Shown in pieces: positions 46,203-54,708 of a DNA stretch of 64,000 bases. How positions within the stretch are numbered: the first letter of the stretch is position 1; the number at the start of each line of letters is the position of its first letter. The notes below the pieces were generated by a model. That model made no database searches. It saw only the letters and a list, made by a program, of their open reading frames with translations, and had not been told where the DNA came from. Source of the DNA: Gottfriedia acidiceleris (GTDB lineage: Bacteria; Bacillota; Bacilli; Bacillales; Bacillaceae_G); NCBI RefSeq assembly GCF_004138285.1, contig NZ_SCFN01000003.1, positions 62,001 through 126,000 on the forward strand, written 5' to 3'. Both the position numbers and the translations under genes were made by a program.

Positions 46203-46637
46203 ATGGTAGATGTATTAACTGAAATTACTATTAATTGCCCTTTAGAAAAAGTATCCGAGTATGCATCGAACCCTGACAACGCTCCAAAATGGTATGCAAA
46301 TATTAATTTAGTAGAATGGAAAACAGAAAAACCTTTAATGGTCGGTTCAAAAATTGCATTTAAAGCACAGTTTTTAGGTAAAGAACTAGCGTATATATAT
46401 GAAATTATTGAATTTAATTCACCGCAAAAACTAGTTATGAAAACAGTTAGTGGTCCGTTTCCAATGGAGACCACATATACTTGGGTAAAAATAAACGATC
46501 ATTCTACTCGAATGACTTTGCGAAACAAAGGAATTCCAAAAGGATTCTCTAGAGTTGTTTTACCCTTTATGTCCATGATGATGAAAAGAACAAATATTAA
46601 AGACTTAAGAGCTATTAAAAGAATATTAGAAACATAA
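46203..46637 (+). CDS. SRPBCC (polyketide cyclase/dehydrase-like) protein 3
   Basis: The 144-residue protein follows the polyketide-cyclase branch of the SRPBCC fold: CPLEKVSEYASNPDNAPKWY, then YIYEIIEFNSPQKLVMKT and TYTWVKINDHSTRMTLRN. It begins 9 bases after the preceding gene with only a weak AGAG before the ATG, so translation is probably coupled. Last gene of the ArsR operon. Confidence 0.85.
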   Translation: MVDVLTEITINCPLEKVSEYASNPDNAPKWYANINLVEWKTEKPLMVGSKIAFKAQFLGKELAYIYEIIEFNSPQKLVMKTVSGPFPMETTYTWVKINDHSTRMTLRNKGIPKGFSRVVLPFMSMMMKRTNIKDLRAIKRILET

Positions 46638-46753
46638 ATTGATTAAAATTAAACATTCAATTAGTAGAATAAATATATTTAAAAAATTAATCTATTTTTT
46701 TCATAAAGCTTGCGAATAATAATTACCATCTAAATGTGAATGGAGGGTAAATT

Positions 46754-46942
46754 ATGAAAAAAGAAGATGAATATACTGATGATATGAATCAAATATTAGA
46801 AATTATCAATGCAAAAGGTGATACTGGTGAATTACTTGAAATTGTAGACAAATATAAACAAGCTGAAAATCCAGAATGTAATCATGACCTTTTTTATCAA
46901 GAATTAAGAGTGATTGCTGAGGATAGTGCAAAAGAAGAATAG
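46754..46942 (+). CDS. Hypothetical 62-residue acidic protein
   Basis: GGAGGG precedes the ATG by six bases. The peptide starts MKKEDEYTDDMNQILEIINA and is rich in Glu and Asp with a predicted helical character and a single Cys. It ends at a clear hairpin terminator. Family not recognised. Confidence 0.65.
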   Translation: MKKEDEYTDDMNQILEIINAKGDTGELLEIVDKYKQAENPECNHDLFYQELRVIAEDSAKEE

Positions 46943-46961
46943 ATACCGTAGTTAAAATGAG

Positions 46962-46997
46962 TAGTGGAACGAAATTAGTTCCACTACATTTATTTTT
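46962..46997 (+). terminator. Rho-independent terminator
   Basis: TAGTGGAAC and GTTCCACTA form a perfect stem, followed by a T-rich stretch, 20 bases after the 62-residue gene. Confidence 0.85.
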
Positions 46998-47045
46998 TTA
47001 CACATCGAACTGAACTTTAATTCTTTTTATGTATTACCGATAAAT

Positions 47046-47654
47046 TTATAGACTATATTCTTCAGTCGGAATTTTGCCTTTTAAAATATCGTATTCCGCT
47101 TTCATTTCACCAAACTTTTGAGGATTTCCATGTTCCGGTGCATAATCCGGATGCCAAAGCTTTGTATATTCCCTCATTTGTTTCTTCCAAACTTCAGCAC
47201 TATCATTCGGATTGAAATACTTGAAATTATGTTTTTTATTTTTCTTGATTGAAGTAGAGTAATTTCTTAAATACTCTTCCCAGACTCTAGCCCAATCAAC
47301 TATTTTCTTTTTATATTCTTTTGCTTTTTCTGCGTTTTTCCTTTTTTCTTCCTTCTTCCAATCTTCCATTCTTTGACTGAAATCTTTAATACCTTCTTTT
47401 GAGTCTCTCCATCTTTGCTCTGCATCTCTTATTTCTTGGTCTGTAATTCCTTCATATAAACTTTCGTCGTTAAGAACTTCAAGATCTTCAGCATTTCCTT
47501 TATGATTTATATGTAGGTCATACATCTCTTCTATCATTTTTTCGATTAATTCTGCACTAGTTTTCCCTGTAAGTTGGGATAGCTTTTCCAGTTTTTCAGT
47601 GGATTCTATTTTAACCTTGTGTGTTAAATAGACATATTTAGTTTTGTTTCTCAA
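47046..47654 (-). CDS. Ribbon-helix-helix / coiled-coil / J-domain-like protein
   Basis: The protein of about 202 residues is unusual. Its start (KTKYVYLTHKVKIES, TGKTSAELIEKMIEEMY) looks like a ribbon-helix-helix DNA-binding unit. Residues about 70-140 are highly charged and helical (EDWKKEEKRKNAEKAKEYKK). The end has a J-domain-like helix pair with the HPD motif (MREYTKLWHPDYAPEHGNP, KFGEMKAEYDIL). A TTG at 47654, nine bases after AGGAG, is preferred to the one at 47663, which touches that site. It stands alone. A DnaK partner role or plasmid/phage-type origin is speculative. Confidence 0.72.
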   Translation of the reverse strand: MRNKTKYVYLTHKVKIESTEKLEKLSQLTGKTSAELIEKMIEEMYDLHINHKGNAEDLEVLNDESLYEGITDQEIRDAEQRWRDSKEGIKDFSQRMEDWKKEEKRKNAEKAKEYKKKIVDWARVWEEYLRNYSTSIKKNKKHNFKYFNPNDSAEVWKKQMREYTKLWHPDYAPEHGNPQKFGEMKAEYDILKGKIPTEEYSL

Positions 47655-48025
47655 GCACCTCAACTCCTTAATTAAATGTTACTATACAAGGCTATATCTA
47701 TATATTAAAAAATAAAGTCAATCTTGTTACATTCTCTACAAATTGTCTAATGTAAAATATTAATAATGTATTGAAACTTAATGGAATGTATTGTCTTTAT
47801 AAAATCTGTACGATATTATCTAGATTTTCACTACAATCAGATCTTTATTTACATGATGTTTCAATTCAAGATGTTTAAAGATTAAACTATTTTTTATTAT
47901 CAACTTATTTTATTCGATATTAATCGATTGCTACCTTTCTAATTCAATAATTATTTTTTATCAAGCTTAATAATTTTTTCGAAATTCTCACGTGAACAAA
48001 TTCTTTATATAATTTAATTAAATAA
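47655..48025. other. Divergent intergenic region
   Basis: A 370-base AT-rich region between two divergent genes. It should contain both promoters, but no operator, hairpin or small gene was recognised. Confidence 0.5.
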
Positions 48026-48658
48026 ATGATTTATAAGGGAGTGATTTCTATTATTAATCAATTTAAAAATATACCAACAACTTGTATCTCAGACGTAATG
48101 GATGGACTAAATAATATGGATCCGTCAATAAAGCCTTTAAAAGATGAATATAAATTTGTTGGAAAGGCACTGACTGTTAAAATCCCTGTTGGTGATAATT
48201 TAGCCGTATTGAATGCAATTCGTGAAGCAAATCCAGGTGATGTCATCGTAATCGATGCAAAAGGGGATCGATACCGGGCAATTGCAGGAGACTTTATTGT
48301 TGGAATGGCACAAACAATGGGTGTTAGTGCCATCGTTGTTGATGGGGTAATCCGCGATATCAGCGGTATTAAAAAGTTAAATTTCCCAGTATTTTGTAAA
48401 GGAACTACTGTAGCTGCTAGTGGAAAGATTGGTGTAGGCGAAATTAATGTTCCAATATCCTGTGGAGGTACATCAGTTAACCCAGGTGATATCATTGTTG
48501 GTGATGCAGATGGAGTAGTTGTAATCCCTCAATCGGAAGCAAAGACGATTTTAGAAAAATCATTAGAAAAAATAAAAAAAGATGAACAAAGAGAAGAACA
48601 AGTATCTGGTAATATTGAAGCAATAAAATCGTATATTGATCGTATGCTTTTAAAGTAA
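48026..48658 (+). CDS. RraA-like protein (aldolase/demethylmenaquinone methyltransferase-like family)
   Basis: The protein has the RraA fold: IPTTCISDVMDG near the N-terminus, GDVIVIDAKGDRYRAIAGDF with the substrate-site Gly/Asp-Arg pair, then VDGVIRDISGIKKLNFPVF and PGDIIVGDADGVVVIP. Relatives are 4-hydroxy-4-methyl-2-oxoglutarate or oxaloacetate aldolases/decarboxylases, not RNase regulators in Firmicutes. The only strong ribosome binding site, AAGGGAG, lies inside the open frame at 48035-48041, so translation may start at ATT (48050) rather than at the ATG given here. A long terminator follows. Confidence 0.85.
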   Translation: MIYKGVISIINQFKNIPTTCISDVMDGLNNMDPSIKPLKDEYKFVGKALTVKIPVGDNLAVLNAIREANPGDVIVIDAKGDRYRAIAGDFIVGMAQTMGVSAIVVDGVIRDISGIKKLNFPVFCKGTTVAASGKIGVGEINVPISCGGTSVNPGDIIVGDADGVVVIPQSEAKTILEKSLEKIKKDEQREEQVSGNIEAIKSYIDRMLLK

Positions 48659-48682
48659 CTGAGAAATTTTTATTTACCTATA

Positions 48683-48740
48683 CAAAAAAAGGTTCTTAAT
48701 ATAGGTTTTTCGAAAAAACCATATTAGAACCTTTTTTTCT
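48683..48740. terminator. Long bidirectional terminator
   Basis: AAAAAAAGGTTCT and AGAACCTTTTTTT with inner pairing up to a tight loop at about 48709 form a stem of more than 20 base pairs between the converging RraA and Nudix genes. Confidence 0.88.
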
Positions 48741-48743
48741 TGT

Positions 48744-49187
48744 TTAAAATTTTAATTTTTTTAACTGACTTTTTATAAAAGGATCAATTTCTTCAGGCAG
48801 TTGTTTTAAACGAAAGAATTGCGCTTCAATTGATTGATTTTGGTCCGGACTAATTTCGTTTTCGAAATCTGTACAAATATAACCAATTGCTACTGTATGA
48901 TATTCGTCTCCGCTTCCCTCAACTTTATTTATAAATTCTGCCCCGGAATATACTCCAATTAATGATAAAGAATTCAACTTAAGTCCAATATCTTCAAGAA
49001 CAGAGCGCTTAATACATTCTTCAACCGATTCATTTAATTGTAAAATCCCACCTGGTATACCCCAATTGCCTACTCCGTATCGATAAAGTAAGATTTCACC
49101 CTCAGAATTTAAGATGGCAACGCTTGGACGAACAATAATTAAAGGATCATTTCCAATCTTTTCTCTCATACCTTCACAATAATTCAT
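48744..49187 (-). CDS. Nudix hydrolase with a divergent Nudix box
   Basis: The 147-residue protein has the Nudix fold, with GNWGIPGGILQLNESVEE leading into the box. The box reads G-x5-E-x7-RSVLEDIG, whereas the consensus is G-x5-E-x7-REUxEExGU. The glutamate after Arg is Ser, and the last glutamate is Asp. Two of the residues that hold magnesium or act as base are therefore changed, which may lower or alter activity. Nucleoside diphosphate-type substrates are usual for the family. The gene is convergent with the RraA gene. Confidence 0.82.
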   Translation of the reverse strand: MNYCEGMREKIGNDPLIIVRPSVAILNSEGEILLYRYGVGNWGIPGGILQLNESVEECIKRSVLEDIGLKLNSLSLIGVYSGAEFINKVEGSGDEYHTVAIGYICTDFENEISPDQNQSIEAQFFRLKQLPEEIDPFIKSQLKKLKF

Positions 49188-49301
49188 AAAGCCTCCTAAT
49201 CTGAAATATTAGTCCAATCAATTTATTTAGAGTTCAACTAAAATATTACTTTCCTATTTTTAGTAAATAACTTTTTTCTTAAACAATTTATAAGTTTTTT
49301 A

Positions 49302-50381
49302 CTAAAAATCCCGAATAATTTTTTTAGCTTCATCCATCATTTCATTTATTAAGTTTTCTACCGATTCCTTTTTAGCTAATCTAGGACTTTGTCCCGACCA
49401 GAGTGACATAAACTCTTTATTATTTTGTACGGAGGATGCTTTTCTCATCGTTTGGGTAATTGTATTTTGAACAGGAAACTGTGGAAAATCAGCTTCGTAT
49501 TTTTTCATTTCCGTAATAAATTTATTTTCAATTCCTCTTGCCCATTTTCCTGAAAATGCACGGGTCAAAACTAACTGGTCTTCGGTAGAATTTAAAATAG
49601 CATTTTTATGTACTTCATGTGCCCCACTTTCAATACAGGTTAAAAAGGCGGTACCCAATTGAACAGCTTTAGCCCCTAAACAAAGAGACGCCATTAAACC
49701 TCTTCCGTCCATAATTCCTCCTGCCGCAATTACAGGAATACTAACATGATCAACTACTTGTGGAATTAGCGACATTAATCCAATTAAACTTTCCTCATTA
49801 TCACTTAAGAAATTACCTCGATGTCCACCTGCTTCACTACCTTGTACGACAATTAGATCCATTCCTGATTTCTCAATTTCAATTGCTTCATTTACAGTAG
49901 TTGCCGTTCCAATCAAAATAATATTATGAAGCTTTAACTCTTTTATCATTTCCTTTGAAGGTATACCGAATGTAAATGAACAAATAGGAACACCTTCTTC
50001 AATGATTACACTTATTTGTTCGTGAAATGTATCATTAAAACGATTAAAATTTTGAAGTTGGATTCGATCATTTTGTTTTATATTTAATTCTTCATTGAAA
50101 GGTTGTAATAAATCATTGGATTTTGAAATTTCATTCTCGTTTACTATAAAATCATTTGGTACAAATAAATTAATTCCGAAGCTTTTATTAGTTAACGTTT
50201 TTATTTCTCTAATTTGTTCACGTATTTGTGATGGAGTCATATAGCCTGCTCCAATTGTACCTAAAGCTCCACAATTTGATACTTCAGCTACAAAATTTGA
50301 AGTTGTGATTCCACCAGCCATCGGAGCTTGAATAATTGGATATTCTATACTTAAAAGTTCAGTTATTTGATTTTTAAACAT
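49302..50381 (-). CDS. Nitronate monooxygenase-type FMN enzyme
   Basis: The 359-residue TIM-barrel protein has YPIIQAPMAGGITTSNFVAE at the start, VVQGSEAGGHRG with the catalytic histidine, and PVIAAGGIMDGRGLMASLCL plus GAKAVQLGTAFL in the phosphate-binding part. Nitronate monooxygenases detoxify propionate-3-nitronate. Related FabK-type enoyl reductases share the fold, but the GGHRG motif favours the nitronate group. It is a single gene with its own ATG after GAGGTGA. Confidence 0.88.
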   Translation of the reverse strand: MFKNQITELLSIEYPIIQAPMAGGITTSNFVAEVSNCGALGTIGAGYMTPSQIREQIREIKTLTNKSFGINLFVPNDFIVNENEISKSNDLLQPFNEELNIKQNDRIQLQNFNRFNDTFHEQISVIIEEGVPICSFTFGIPSKEMIKELKLHNIILIGTATTVNEAIEIEKSGMDLIVVQGSEAGGHRGNFLSDNEESLIGLMSLIPQVVDHVSIPVIAAGGIMDGRGLMASLCLGAKAVQLGTAFLTCIESGAHEVHKNAILNSTEDQLVLTRAFSGKWARGIENKFITEMKKYEADFPQFPVQNTITQTMRKASSVQNNKEFMSLWSGQSPRLAKKESVENLINEMMDEAKKIIRDF

Positions 50382-50426
50382 TCATTTCACCTCTATTAAA
50401 TTTAACTTTTTTCTACTCACCAAAAA

Positions 50427-50461
50427 AAGTCCCGAATAGTCTAGCAACACTACCGGGACTT
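50427..50461 (-). terminator. Terminator of the serine protease gene
   Basis: AAGTCCCG and CGGGACTT form a perfect 8-base stem followed by a T run on the minus strand. Confidence 0.85.
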
Positions 50462-50467
50462 CACCTA

Positions 50468-51424
50468 TTATTTTATTACATTCGAAGATTTTGAGGGTAC
50501 ATTTACGCCTAGATTTAAAAGTCCATGGCCTTCCTCAAACGTACTATATCCGATTGGTACTGTATGACTTATTAAAAGTTCGAATAATTCTGGTTCAGTG
50601 ATTTTCTCATTAGTTTCAGACTCAAACTGTTGAATTAATAATGCAATTGCCCCTGATACATGTGGTGTTGCCATTGATGTACCAGAAAGAACAGCATATT
50701 GATTTGTCGGATAAGTCGAAAGTATCTTTTCGCCCGGCGCAACTAAATCAATTTCATTATTTGTATTACTAAAGTTGGATAATCGTTTTTGAAGATTTAC
50801 AGAACCTACTTCTATTACTTCATCGTAAGCACCTGGATAGCTATATTCATTGGTTGTGCCATCACCATCACCTTCGTTACCAGCTGCGCATACAACGGCT
50901 ATATTTTGTTCAACCGCTCTTTGAATCGCTTCATGTAACGAAGAATCATCCTCTGGACCACCTAATGACATTGAAATCACTCGAACAGTTTCACCATTAG
51001 AGCCTCTCCAATTCGTCGCATAATCAATAGCCTGTACAATTGATTCTATGCTTCCTTCCCCAGCACCAGTTAGTACTTTTAAAACGAGAAGTATTGCTTT
51101 TGGAGCTACACCTACTACCCCTTCTCCATTTTCAGAAGCTGCAATCGTTCCGCAAACATGTGTACCGTGACCGTTATTATCTAAGAATACGTTAGGATCC
51201 CCACCGTAATCTTCAGTAAAATTATATCCACCAATAATTCGTTCTTGTAAATCAGGGTGGTCTGTCTGACAGCCAGTATCGATAACTGCTACGACCACGT
51301 CTTCCCCTTGACACCCTTTTTCCCAAATAGATTTAGCTTCAATTAAACGAACTCCAGGTGGTACTTCCTTTGTACTACCTTTAACTTCTTCCAACTTATA
51401 AGGAATTAATCTAAATTTAGACAT
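50468..51424 (-). CDS. isp: Intracellular subtilisin-type serine protease
   Basis: The 318-residue protein lacks a signal peptide and begins with the short inhibitory pro-sequence typical of intracellular subtilisins (RLIPYKLEE). The triad is visible in VVAVIDTGCQTDHPDL (Asp), NNGHGTHVCGTIAA (His) and LSGTSMATPHVSG (Ser), with the oxyanion Asn in VCAAGNEGDGDG. Such enzymes degrade proteins during stationary phase and sporulation. The ATG at 51424 follows AAAGGAG by 9 bases. A TTG three codons upstream directly abuts the site and is rejected. Confidence 0.93.
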   Translation of the reverse strand: MSKFRLIPYKLEEVKGSTKEVPPGVRLIEAKSIWEKGCQGEDVVVAVIDTGCQTDHPDLQERIIGGYNFTEDYGGDPNVFLDNNGHGTHVCGTIAASENGEGVVGVAPKAILLVLKVLTGAGEGSIESIVQAIDYATNWRGSNGETVRVISMSLGGPEDDSSLHEAIQRAVEQNIAVVCAAGNEGDGDGTTNEYSYPGAYDEVIEVGSVNLQKRLSNFSNTNNEIDLVAPGEKILSTYPTNQYAVLSGTSMATPHVSGAIALLIQQFESETNEKITEPELFELLISHTVPIGYSTFEEGHGLLNLGVNVPSKSSNVIK

Positions 51425-51712
51425 GCCTACCAACTCCTTTTTGGGATTTATTCATAAAGGATAAATCTTTGAGGTATAGATTAATATTCTACATCCATCC
51501 ATAATTTTCCTTTAAATAAATTCAACTTTATTTAAAATTTATGCCAATCTGTTTGGAATTTAATAGATTCACTTATTTAATTGAACAAATTTGATAATCT
51601 TCTATAACTACATAAAACCTTTTCCAACTTTTACATTTGATTAATCTAGGCTTAAAAAAATGGATATATAATCTAATAGTGTTAAGGCATTATTCAAACT
51701 AGGGGGAATAAA

Positions 51713-51856
51713 ATGCTTACTAATTTATTAACTGAAATCAAATTTTGGTGGTTTGGAGAGTTAAGAGAAGAAATAGAAGAAATAGAACGAATTGAATCCA
51801 AACATACAAGAGTTCGATTTGACTCTGATATTTATGAACTAATCCGTATCCATTAG
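51713..51856 (+). CDS. Hypothetical 47-residue protein
   Basis: AGGGGGAA stands before the ATG. The peptide MLTNLLTEIKFWWFGELREE is amphipathic, continues with a highly charged helix (EIEEIERIESKHTRV) and ends YELIRIH. Start signal and following terminator support a real gene. Family not recognised. Confidence 0.6.
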   Translation: MLTNLLTEIKFWWFGELREEIEEIERIESKHTRVRFDSDIYELIRIH

Positions 51857-51901
51857 AAAAATACGAGGAACGTTGTCTAAATTTCCAATATATAATATTA
51901 G

Positions 51902-51938
51902 AACCACAAGATCATTAATTTTATCTTGTGGTTTCTTT
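51902..51938 (+). terminator. Rho-independent terminator
   Basis: AACCACAAGAT and ATCTTGTGGTT form a perfect 11-base stem followed by TCTTTGTTTT, 46 bases after the 47-residue gene. Confidence 0.88.
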
Positions 51939-51988
51939 GTTTTATTCTTTATGTCAAAAAAAGAGCTCATTATCAATCTATTTTTATA

Positions 51989-52474
51989 CTAAATAATGTA
52001 AGGGACAACATTGTATGAAATAATGTTTCGATCACGATACGTTTGATTTATTACATCACTTTTTGTGCTTAATATTCCATTTTGCAATAAGACTGGTTTA
52101 AATCCTCTTTCGCTAGCTCCATTATACGTAAATAGAACACATTGTTCTGCTGCAAATCCAGCTATTATAACTAACTCAACGTCATTTCCTTTCAAAATCT
52201 GCTCTAATTCAGTATTCCAAAATGCATTTGAATGTTCTTTTGAAACACAAATATCTTGTTCTTCTACTTTAATTTCAGGGATGAAAGAAAGTAATTCTGA
52301 ATTTATTTCATCTGCTCCTTCAACATCTTGAACATGTATGACTAAATGATTTTTTGATCGGATACGGTCAGCAACATAATTTATATATTCACAAGCACCT
52401 TCGACATTCAATGATTCTTTTTTACCATCTAAAAATATTTTTTGCATATCAATAATAAGAAAACCAATTTTCAT
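51989..52474 (-). CDS. Isochorismatase-family cysteine hydrolase
   Basis: The 161-residue protein has the family triad: Asp in FLIIDMQKIFLDG, Lys in ICVSKEHSNAFWNT, and the nucleophile Cys in AGFAAEQCVLFT, preceded by a cis-peptide position. Members include nicotinamidases and pyrazinamidase-like amidases. The exact substrate cannot be told here. It stands alone, with an AGGGGA site before the ATG. Confidence 0.87.
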   Translation of the reverse strand: MKIGFLIIDMQKIFLDGKKESLNVEGACEYINYVADRIRSKNHLVIHVQDVEGADEINSELLSFIPEIKVEEQDICVSKEHSNAFWNTELEQILKGNDVELVIIAGFAAEQCVLFTYNGASERGFKPVLLQNGILSTKSDVINQTYRDRNIISYNVVPYII

Positions 52475-52584
52475 TATTTCCCCTCCATGACAATCTATAT
52501 TCCTCTTAAATAATTATTCTATTTGTTTTGTTATAGTCCTACCTTTTTTTAAAATAGACTCTGTTAAAGTAGATTGTTGATTTT

Positions 52585-52609
52585 CTTATTCAACTAACTG
52601 GCAGATTAG
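52585..52609. repeat. Palindromic dispersed repeat, partial copy
   Basis: TTATTCAACTAACTGGCAG followed by ATTAGTTCA is a copy of the same repeat as at 54709 but in the opposite direction. The 390-base gap from 52475 to 52866 holds no other recognisable feature than two similar AATTCCCCC-containing segments near 52640 and 52770. Confidence 0.55.
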
Positions 52610-52866
52610 TTCATAAAGGTTAGTTATAATAATGAATTAAAATTCCCCCAAGTTTTTGTATGATGATACATCAAATTCAGACTAAATATTACATACTTCT
52701 ATGTTTTTTTCGATTTTCGACATATCAAAATTCAAAATTTATTTAGTTTTACAAGTATCCAAGCATAAAATTCCCCCGATTTACTTGAAATGATTGTAGC
52801 GTTATATTAAGAAGTAGTTATGAAAAATACTCCCAAATTACTTAAGCCATTATAAAGGAGAAATAG

Positions 52867-53118
52867 ATGATGATTTTTTTTATTCAACTAATCATTTTTG
52901 GTTTAATCGTATGTATTCTTTCTGCTATTCCAAAACCATTTAAAAAAACACCTAAAAACCAATTAAGAATAGTGACTCTTACAGGAATTGGAGTTTCTTT
53001 ATTAATTTTTGTATTTTCAACAAAACAAAATTTCGTTCAGCTTTTTCCCATTTTCTTTATATGTTCTGTATGTTTAGGAACATTTATCAGAACGTTTAAA
53101 CAGCCAAGTAAAAGTTGA
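52867..53118 (+). CDS. Small membrane protein, 83 residues
   Basis: Three hydrophobic segments (FFIQLIIFGLIVCILSAI; TLTGIGVSLLIFVFS; LFPIFFICSVCLGTF) separated by basic loops indicate an integral membrane protein. AAAGGAG lies 7 bases before the first ATG. A second small membrane protein gene follows 44 bases downstream, probably in the same transcript. Family not recognised. Confidence 0.68.
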   Translation: MMIFFIQLIIFGLIVCILSAIPKPFKKTPKNQLRIVTLTGIGVSLLIFVFSTKQNFVQLFPIFFICSVCLGTFIRTFKQPSKS

Positions 53119-53162
53119 ATAAAAACCTTATGTAATTATCGATCAAAAGGGAGACTAAAAAT

Positions 53163-53342
53163 ATGTTTCATTTCATCGACTCAATATTACCAATTGTAAT
53201 TACTGTGTTATATGTAGCTTTTATTTTTAGTATTTCTTATGAGACAAAAAGAAAAAAAATACGCAATAATGCTACTCATGTTGTCTCAATAATATACATG
53301 ACATTGGGAATGATATTTTTTATATTAAGTCGATTTGTATAG
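53163..53342 (+). CDS. Small membrane protein, 59 residues
   Basis: The peptide has two hydrophobic segments (ILPIVITVLYVAFIFSI and VVSIIYMTLGMIFFIL) around a basic loop (ETKRKKIRNN). AAAGGGAG stands 8 bases before the ATG. It follows the 83-residue membrane protein gene and probably forms a pair with it. Family not recognised. Confidence 0.6.
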   Translation: MFHFIDSILPIVITVLYVAFIFSISYETKRKKIRNNATHVVSIIYMTLGMIFFILSRFV

Positions 53343-53350
53343 CAACATCT

Positions 53351-53382
53351 TATACAACTAATGCATGCGATTGTTGAACAAG
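53351..53382. repeat. Palindromic dispersed repeat, degenerate copy
   Basis: ACAACTAATGCATGCG followed by ATTGTTGAACAAG resembles the intact palindrome at 54122-54147 with several substitutions in both arms. Confidence 0.45.
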
Positions 53383-53399
53383 TAAATTTACGTTATAGG

Positions 53400-53960
53400 C
53401 TAATTTATCTTTGCATAAATACAGGTGTCAGTTAGTTTTTTACCATCTGCTGAGAAATCTTCATTACGTAAAATCCCCTCAAGCTCAAATACTAATTTTT
53501 CAGGGATCGCACGACTTTTCGTATTACTAGATTCACATCGTATTTCAATTCGTCTAGCATTCAATTCCTGAATTGCAAAATGAGTTAATCTTTGTATTGC
53601 TTCAGTCATAAAACCCTTACCACTAAAACGAGTATCAATCCAGTATCCTATTTCAAATTTAGGAATATCCCAATTAATATTGTGTAAACTGCACGTACCT
53701 ATAAACTCATCTTTTTCTTTACTGAATATAAAAAAACGAAAACTTTCACGATTTAAAAACTGATTATGTGCACGTCGCACAAGGATTTCTGTTTCAGTAA
53801 TATCAGGTATACTTTGAAATAATGGTAACCAAAGTTTAAATTCATTAATTGAAGCTTTTATTGCAGCATGAACTGTTTCACCTTCTCCAGCCATCGGAAT
53901 TCTTAAGTACAATCTCTTAGTATCGATTTTAGTTGGAATTTCTAATAATAATGGATTCAT
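53400..53960 (-). CDS. GNAT acetyltransferase, RimJ/RimL type
   Basis: The 186-residue protein starts with TKIDTKRLYLRIPMAGEG and has the acetyl-CoA site around GYWIDTRFSGKGFMTEAIQ, followed by RRIEIRCESSNTKSRAIPEK. Proteins of this type acetylate N-termini of ribosomal proteins or small amines. It stands alone on the minus strand. The core residue that is usually Gly or Asn before the final helix is typical. Confidence 0.85.
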   Translation of the reverse strand: MNPLLLEIPTKIDTKRLYLRIPMAGEGETVHAAIKASINEFKLWLPLFQSIPDITETEILVRRAHNQFLNRESFRFFIFSKEKDEFIGTCSLHNINWDIPKFEIGYWIDTRFSGKGFMTEAIQRLTHFAIQELNARRIEIRCESSNTKSRAIPEKLVFELEGILRNEDFSADGKKLTDTCIYAKIN

Positions 53961-54121
53961 TGGTTTCTTCTCCTATACTATTTATTAAAATTCACATTTC
54001 TGTAACTTAAATATTATTTTACATGTTATTGATAAATTTTTGTTATATTTCGTGAATTTTACCTTTACATTAAACTGTGGGATAGCATAATAAAACGAAT
54101 GCCAAAGCAGCCTTCATGCAC

Positions 54122-54147
54122 TTCAACTAACGGATACGTTAGTTGAA
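54122..54147. repeat. Palindromic dispersed repeat, intact core
   Basis: TTCAACTAACG, a GATA loop and CGTTAGTTGAA form a perfect 11-base hairpin between two acetyltransferase genes. It ends 10 bases before the stop codon of the downstream-reading gene and could serve as its terminator. Confidence 0.7.
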
Positions 54148-54157
54148 TAAGATGTAT

Positions 54158-54616
54158 TTATTTATGCTTAATATCTAATACTACTGCCATTTCTTTACCA
54201 AATCTATCGCCATGATCAATAAAGCCTAAACTTGAATATAAATTATGTGCCCCTAAGTTTTCTGGATGATAACCTACAACAATTCTTTTTGCATTAGGTA
54301 GTTTAGTAATTTCATCGATCATTAACTGAGTTGCAATTTTACCTATGCCTTTTTGTTGAAAGTTTTTATCAACCATTATTCTATATATCCAATAGCCATC
54401 AAGCTCTTCTTCATTAGTATTAAACATTAAGAATCCAACTGTTTTACCTTCAAAATGAATAGCAAATGGCTTTAGTGAAGATTTAAATTTCGATTGAGCA
54501 ATCGAGATCGCATTCGGTTCGATGTGGCTCTTTTGATCCTCAGATACCTCTAATTGACAGCATTCATACCAATTTTCTGCATTTAATTCCACAAGTTCTA
54601 CGTTTTTACTCTGCAT
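54158..54616 (-). CDS. GNAT acetyltransferase, PaiA/BltD type
   Basis: The 152-residue protein begins with VELVELNAENWYECCQLEVS and has EDQKSHIEPNAISIAQSKF, as in spermidine/spermine acetyltransferases such as BltD. The acetyl-CoA loop is VDKNFQQKGIGKIATQLM, followed by HPENLGAHNLYSSLGF. Polyamine acetylation is a plausible role. AAGGAGA precedes the ATG. Confidence 0.85.
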   Translation of the reverse strand: MQSKNVELVELNAENWYECCQLEVSEDQKSHIEPNAISIAQSKFKSSLKPFAIHFEGKTVGFLMFNTNEEELDGYWIYRIMVDKNFQQKGIGKIATQLMIDEITKLPNAKRIVVGYHPENLGAHNLYSSLGFIDHGDRFGKEMAVVLDIKHK

Positions 54617-54708
54617 AGTTTCTCCTTTGTTTCAGTTGTTTGAGCAAGATTTATTCTAATTATAATTTTAACAAATATTTCCAATGTTTAATTGAGCCGT
54701 TTATCCTA

